Origin: Actinomycetota bacterium | Lineage (GTDB): Bacteria; Actinomycetota; UBA4738; G016210805 | Assembly (NCBI GenBank): GCA_016210805.1 | Contig: JACQTL010000144.1 | Location: 1-8,893, forward strand | Length of the DNA: 8,893 bases | Reading direction: 5' to 3' | Part shown: piece after piece, positions 5,290 to 8,893 of the stretch | How positions within the stretch are numbered: position 1 is the stretch's first letter | Layout: the number at the start of each line of letters is the position of its first letter | Notes under the pieces: model-generated | The model's database searches: none | The model's input: only the letters and a program-made list of their open reading frames with translations | What the model was told of the DNA's origin: nothing | Program-made: the position numbers and the translations under genes

Positions 5290-6069
5290 TCAGAGGCCGG
5301 GGGCCGCCCGGCGCCCCCGGCCGCCGGGCCGCTCGGGCTCCGGGGGTGCCGCCGCCCGGGCCTCCCGGTACCTCTCCAGGATGGCCGCCGGCTCTCCGGC
5401 CTCCCTGATGCTCCCGTGGTCCATCCAGATGATCCTGGTGCACATCTCCTCGAGGCGGTCGAGCTCGTGGCTGGCCACCATCACCGTCCGCCCCGAGTCG
5501 AGGAAGTCCCGGATCACCCCGGCGCTCTTCCGGCGGAACTCCTCGTCGCCCACGGCCAGGACCTCGTCCAGCACCAGCACGTCCGGTTCGACGAAGGTCG
5601 CCACGGAGAACCCCAGCCGGGCCCTCATCCCCGCCGAGTAGGTGCGGACCTCCGCGTCCAGGAACTCGCCCAGCCCGGAGAACTCGGCGATCCGCTCACC
5701 CAGCTCTCCCATCCGCGACGAGGGGAGCCCGAGGAGCGTGGCCAGGAGCGAGATGTTCTGCCACCCGGACAGCCTGGGCATCAGCCCGGCGGTGACCGAG
5801 AGCAGTGGCCCGATCCGCCCGCGCACCTCGACCTCGCCCTCGTCTGCCTCGTAGATCCCGGAGACCGTCCGGAGCAGCGTCGTCTTCCCCGCGCCGTTGG
5901 GTCCGACCAGGCCGAGCGCCTCGCCCCGCTCCACGTCGAGCGTCGCGTGCCTGAGGCCCCAGAACGGCTTGCGCTTCCGCGAGAAGAGCCGGTGCCGGCC
6001 GTGCCGCGAGCGGCGCGAGAACCGGAACCGGATCCCCACGTCGCGGAGCGAGACCACCGGCTCGGCCAT
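5290..6069 (-). CDS. Polysaccharide-export ABC transporter ATP-binding protein (Wzt/TagH-like)
   Basis: This 259-aa ATPase would power export of a lipid-linked glycan by the permease encoded just upstream. Motifs are intact: Walker A GPNGAGKTT (56-64), signature YSAGM (144-148) in the form typical of Wzt/TagH ATPases, Walker B VLVLDE (164-169) and the switch histidine in SHE (H201). The basic stretch SRRSRHGRHRLFSRKRKPFW (18-37), ahead of the first core strands, is also typical of O-antigen and teichoic acid exporters. The protein ends soon after the nucleotide-binding domain with a Pro/Gly/Arg tail. It therefore lacks the C-terminal carbohydrate-binding domain of classical E. coli O9a Wzt. 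ATG at 6069 shares a base with the permease stop (TGATG) and follows AAGGAGGTG, so translation is probably coupled. The substrate is unknown. Confidence 0.92.
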   Translation of the reverse strand: MAEPVVSLRDVGIRFRFSRRSRHGRHRLFSRKRKPFWGLRHATLDVERGEALGLVGPNGAGKTTLLRTVSGIYEADEGEVEVRGRIGPLLSVTAGLMPRLSGWQNISLLATLLGLPSSRMGELGERIAEFSGLGEFLDAEVRTYSAGMRARLGFSVATFVEPDVLVLDEVLAVGDEEFRRKSAGVIRDFLDSGRTVMVASHELDRLEEMCTRIIWMDHGSIREAGEPAAILERYREARAAAPPEPERPGGRGRRAAPGL

Positions 6070-6851
6070 CACACCTCCTTCGGGAAGTGCCGCTGCCGCC
6101 ACCGGAACAGCACCGCCCCCACGAGCAGCAGGAACAGGCCGACGCCCAGCGGGTACAGGAGGTCGATGGCCCGGGGTGCCTCCCCGTTCACGAACACGGC
6201 CCGGAACGAGTCGAAGACCCCGGAGAGGGGGTTCGCGTTGATGAGCCGGGGGAGCTGGTCGCCGGGGATGGCCCGGATCGGGATGAGCGCGGTGGAAAGG
6301 AAGAACCCGCCCCGGAGCAGGTTCTGGACCACCCCGCGGAGGTCGGCGAAGTACAGGCCGAACACCGTGGCGATGTAGGCCGGACCGGCGGTGAGGACGA
6401 GCAGCACGCCGACCACGACCGGGAACCACAGGATCGACGGCCAGATGTCCACCCCGTAGATGAACGTGAACGGGACGATCGTCATGACAATCGCGACCAG
6501 GAAGTTCGCGCCCTCGGTGGCCAGGACGACCGGCGGGAGGATGCCCTTGGGCACGGGGACGTTGGCCAGGACCTGCGAGAACCGGGTCACCACCGACATC
6601 GAGCTCCCCGTGACCCCGGTGAAGAACCGGAATGGCACCAGGGCCGTGAGCAGGTAGAGCATGAAGTTCGGCCGGGCCCGGTTGAGGATCGAGGCCAGCA
6701 GCACGAAGTAGATCAGCATGTAGGAGAGTGGCTCGAGCATCCACTTCACCAGGCCGCTCACGGAGAGGTCCCGGGTGTCCCGGAGCTCGGCGACGGTAAG
6801 GGCCCGGAAGACCTCCCAGCTCCGGCTCGGGGCCGCCCGGCGGCCGCTCAC
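6069..6851 (-). CDS. ABC-2 type polysaccharide export permease (Wzm/TagG-like)
   Basis: This 260-aa membrane subunit would form the glycan channel with the adjacent ATPase. An amphipathic N-terminal segment (VFRALTVAELRDTRDLSVSGLVKWMLEP) precedes about six hydrophobic segments, near residues 42-58, 64-82, 108-132, 138-158, 158-192 and 230-250. The stretch YFADLRGVVQNLLRGGFFLS (167-186) and the later NPLSGVFDSFRAVF (207-220) match the pattern of ABC-2 O-antigen and teichoic acid permeases. The frame is open for hundreds of bases upstream across the glycosyltransferase gene. GTG at 6851 was chosen because it gives the normal length and a GTGA overlap with the glycosyltransferase stop. No strong Shine-Dalgarno site precedes it, consistent with re-initiation after the upstream gene. 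Confidence 0.88.
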   Translation of the reverse strand: MSGRRAAPSRSWEVFRALTVAELRDTRDLSVSGLVKWMLEPLSYMLIYFVLLASILNRARPNFMLYLLTALVPFRFFTGVTGSSMSVVTRFSQVLANVPVPKGILPPVVLATEGANFLVAIVMTIVPFTFIYGVDIWPSILWFPVVVGVLLVLTAGPAYIATVFGLYFADLRGVVQNLLRGGFFLSTALIPIRAIPGDQLPRLINANPLSGVFDSFRAVFVNGEAPRAIDLLYPLGVGLFLLLVGAVLFRWRQRHFPKEV

Positions 6852-8005
6852 GACCGGGATCCCAGGGCCTCGGAGACCCGCTCGATCATCTCGTCCACCC
6901 GCTCGTCCCAGGTGTCCGAGCGACCCCCCGGCGAGCCGTGCCTCCCCGCGGCCAGCGCGCGCTCGATCGCCGCCAGGAACCCGGCGGCGTCCGAGGCGAC
7001 CTCCACCTGGGGCACGAACGGCCTGACCTCCGGGACGTCCACCGAGACCACCGGGAGCCCGTGCGAGAGGTACTCGCGGAGCTTGACGGGGCTCGCCGCG
7101 GTGGTGGCCGGGGTGACCCGGTACGGGATGATGGCCACGTCGAAGGCGGAGAGGTACGCGGGGATCTCCTCGTGGGGCCGCTCCCCGGTGAGCACGACGT
7201 TCCGCCGGCGCCGCAACGTGCCCACCCGCGTCTTCACCGGGCCGACCATGACGAACTGCCAGGCCGGACGCTCCCGGGCCAGGCGGTCGACCAGGTCGAG
7301 GTCGGTCCACTGGGTGATGCTCCCCACGAACCCGACCATGGGGTGGGGGAGGTCGGCCAGCTCGCGGGGGACGGAGCGGCGCAGCCCGCGCCGCGGTGCC
7401 CCGTGGGGGATCACGAAGGTCCTGGGGTTGGACGAGCCCCGGGCGGCGAGCAGCGCCTCGGAGGCCACGAAGACCACGTCGGCCCCGGCCACCATGGCCT
7501 CCTCCCAGCGCGCTATCCGCTCCCGCTGGCCGGCGCTCCTGGACAGGACGTGCTCCGAGGCGTCGTCGGCCCAGTCGTACACCAGGGCGTCGGCCCCCAG
7601 GGCCCGCGCGGCGTCGGCGATCACCGGCATGGGGAGGTAGGTCCACACGACCAGCGGGCGGCGCGGGCCGATCCGGCGAGATACCCGGCGGACCAGCGTC
7701 CGCCGGCCCAGCGCCCGGACCGGGGCGAGGTGCTGGAGGGGGAGGACGACGGGCGAGTCCACCCTGATCCGGGGACCGACCCGGGGGGCGCGGGAGCCGG
7801 ACGTCCGGGCCCAGCCGCCCAGCCGCCTGAGCACGCGCCGGGCGTCGGACGGGCGGGGGAGGCGGGTCCCGAGGTTGTCCACGAACAGGACCTCGGCCCC
7901 CCGCTCCGCGAACGAGGTCATGACGTGGTGGGGACGCTGCCGGTGGGATCTCCAGTCCGCTCCGGAGAAGCAGACCATGTTCCAGGGGGCATCCATCCGC
8001 CGCAC
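6848..8005 (-). CDS. GT-B glycosyltransferase, GT4/TuaH-like
   Basis: This 385-aa cytoplasmic protein has the layout of a GT-B glycosyltransferase that would add a sugar to the glycan exported by the next two gene products. Near the start, SGADWRSHRQRPHHVMTSFAERG matches the W-x-RPxH pattern of TuaH-like enzymes. PMVGFVGSITQWTDLDLVDRL (222-242) is the typical opening of the donor-binding domain. ASPVKLREYLSHGLPVV (304-320) is the nucleotide-sugar-binding segment with the conserved glutamate. The sugar and acceptor cannot be read from sequence. GTG at 8005 has GGAGGGGG 12 nt upstream. ATG at 7996 (MDAPWNM) is a possible alternative start, but it lies further from that site. The gene is first in a three-gene unit and overlaps the permease start by GTGA. 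An unusually high Arg content (for example residues 96-116) reflects the G+C bias. Confidence 0.87.
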   Translation of the reverse strand: MRRMDAPWNMVCFSGADWRSHRQRPHHVMTSFAERGAEVLFVDNLGTRLPRPSDARRVLRRLGGWARTSGSRAPRVGPRIRVDSPVVLPLQHLAPVRALGRRTLVRRVSRRIGPRRPLVVWTYLPMPVIADAARALGADALVYDWADDASEHVLSRSAGQRERIARWEEAMVAGADVVFVASEALLAARGSSNPRTFVIPHGAPRRGLRRSVPRELADLPHPMVGFVGSITQWTDLDLVDRLARERPAWQFVMVGPVKTRVGTLRRRRNVVLTGERPHEEIPAYLSAFDVAIIPYRVTPATTAASPVKLREYLSHGLPVVSVDVPEVRPFVPQVEVASDAAGFLAAIERALAAGRHGSPGGRSDTWDERVDEMIERVSEALGSRS

Positions 8006-8072
8006 AGGCTACCGCGGCCCCCTCCGGCCCGGCGAGGACATCCCCGGGAAGGGGGGGAGCCCGGCGGAACAC

Positions 8073-8078
8073 TACAAT
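8073..8078 (+). promoter_or_regulatory. Candidate -10 box for the sulfotransferase gene
   Basis: TACAAT sits about 50 nt upstream of the ATG at 8128 in the 122-bp divergent gap. It is one of few A+T-rich words there and is close to the sigma-70 -10 consensus TATAAT. No convincing TTGACA-like element is present 16-18 nt upstream, where the sequence is a G-run, so an activator or a weak -10-driven promoter would be needed. Confidence 0.4.
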
Positions 8079-8127
8079 GACCGGCCGGAACGCACGGCGA
8101 GAAGACCCGCGAGGAGCGACCTTCCGG

Positions 8128-8893
8128 ATGGAGCAGTGGACCCCCGTGGCGATCGGAGGGGCGGGCGGAAGCGGCACGCGGGTCCCGGCCCGGATCCTGC
8201 GCGAGGCCGGCGTCTACATGGGCGCCGACCTGAACCGGTCCGAGGACAACCTGTGGTTCACGCTCCTGCTGAAGCGGCCCCGGTGGCTCCCCGAGCGGCT
8301 CGACGGAGCCCATCCCGAGGTCGTGCAGGGCATCTCGATCCTGGAGAGGGCCATGGCCGGTCGCCTGGCCCCGACCCCGGCGGACCTCTCCTTCGTGTCC
8401 CGGGCCACTGCGGAGATCTACCGCCACGGTCACGACGTCTCCGGAGGGGGTCGGGGGAGGTGGGCCCTCGGGCGGGCGGCAACGCTCCTCGCCTCCCGCC
8501 GGCGGGCTCCCCGGCGGCCGTTCTGCTGGGGATGGAAGGAGCCCAGCACCCACCTGGTGCTCGAGGCCCTCCACGCCCACTTCGGCTGGCGGATCCGCTA
8601 CGTCCACGTGATGCGGCACGGGCTCGACGTGGCCGCGGGAGCGAGGCCCGGCGAGGTGGACCCCTGGGCCCGGGCCATCGGAGAGGATCCCGGCGCCGAG
8701 CCCATCCCGTTCCCGCTGGCCGCCCTGAGGTACTGGACTGCGGCCAACGAGCGCGCGATCCGGCTCGGCCGCGAGCTCCTCGGCGACCGGTTCCTCCTGG
8801 TCCGCCTGGAGGACCTGTGCGCGTCGCCCCGGGAGTCGGTCGAGGAGCTGCTCGCGTTCGCCGGGGTCGAGGTCCCCGCGGCCACCCTGGACC
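8128..8893 (+). CDS. Sulfotransferase-family protein, 3' end outside window
   Basis: The 255 visible codons resemble PAPS-dependent sulfotransferases (Sulfotransfer_3-like), which move a sulfuryl group to a carbohydrate or other acceptor. VAIGGAGGSGTRVPARIL (7-24) is the P-loop-like 5'-phosphosulfate site, in the glycine-rich GGSGTR form rather than the classical PKSGTT form. WGWKEPSTHL (134-143) and YVHVMRHGLDVAAG (158-171) cover the 3'-phosphate-binding region, with RHGLD where RDPRD is common. The C-terminal LLVRLEDLCASPRESVEELLAFAG matches the usual end of the fold, so only a small part is missing. ATG at 8128 has GAGGAG 11 nt upstream. It is divergent from the glycosyltransferase operon. 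Its role in sulfating that glycan is inferred from position, and the family also includes members with unproven activity. Confidence 0.8.
   Translation, partial: MEQWTPVAIGGAGGSGTRVPARILREAGVYMGADLNRSEDNLWFTLLLKRPRWLPERLDGAHPEVVQGISILERAMAGRLAPTPADLSFVSRATAEIYRHGHDVSGGGRGRWALGRAATLLASRRRAPRRPFCWGWKEPSTHLVLEALHAHFGWRIRYVHVMRHGLDVAAGARPGEVDPWARAIGEDPGAEPIPFPLAALRYWTAANERAIRLGRELLGDRFLLVRLEDLCASPRESVEELLAFAGVEVPAATLD

Noticed and set aside
5107..6378. Plus-strand frame over the 70-aa gene and the ABC ATPase
   Set aside because: It is antisense to an ATPase with all motifs intact; the composition is Pro/Arg-rich G+C filler.
6087..7640. Plus-strand frame opposite the permease and glycosyltransferase genes
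   Set aside because: Its low-complexity His/Asp/Glu/Gly-rich translation is typical of antisense frames to G+C-rich genes.
6938..8080. Plus-strand frame opposite the glycosyltransferase gene
   Set aside because: Same reason: no domain, and contradicted by clear GT-B motifs on the other strand.
6852..8177. Upstream extension of the permease frame across the glycosyltransferase gene
   Set aside because: The extension is Arg/Pro/Gly filler and would give a 702-aa protein, far beyond the usual 260 residues. The GTG at 6851 gives the normal length.

Overview
The window is G+C-rich (about 70% over most of its length). It has NTG starts with GGAGG-type Shine-Dalgarno sites, an ECF sigma module with an actinobacterial-style promoter, and a 2TM-domain protein. 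Together these suggest an actinomycete-like bacterium, probably an uncultured Actinomycetota lineage. No rRNA, tRNA or marker gene fixes the class. The lineage is an inference from composition and gene families.

Layout. (1) 1-674, minus: the N-terminal 224 codons of an unrecognised secreted protein that runs off the left edge. Its G+C is visibly lower than its neighbours. (2) 675-1355: no convincing gene. It holds a 17-bp tandem repeat, a 22-bp perfect direct repeat present twice, and a hairpin framing one copy, so it looks like degraded or rearranged DNA. (3) 1356-2654, minus: a secreted seven-repeat delta-60 beta-propeller protein. (4) 2874-4489, minus: an ECF sigma factor followed, with an ATGA overlap, by a single-pass membrane protein that is probably its anti-sigma factor. 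A GGAACC-N17-CGTCTC promoter precedes the sigma gene and suggests autoregulation. (5) 4658-5228, plus: two small membrane proteins, a 2TM-domain protein and an unrecognised 70-aa protein. (6) 5290-8005, minus: a tight three-gene unit transcribed as glycosyltransferase, then ABC-2 permease (Wzm-like), then ATPase (Wzt-like), with GTGA and TGATG overlaps. (7) 8128-8893, plus: a divergent sulfotransferase-family gene cut by the right edge.

How they may work together. The right third reads as a surface-glycan module: sugar transfer, export through a two-component ABC transporter, and possibly sulfation. The centre reads as a cell-envelope signalling module: an ECF sigma factor with a membrane-anchored partner carrying a large extracytoplasmic domain, next to a secreted propeller that could be a target or simply a neighbour. 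These links rest on gene order, overlaps and family knowledge. No defence system, CRISPR array, intact mobile element or replication origin is visible. Nothing here is clearly a new system. The least explained parts are the low-G+C secreted gene, the repeat-bearing gap beside it, and the exported domain of the anti-sigma-like protein.
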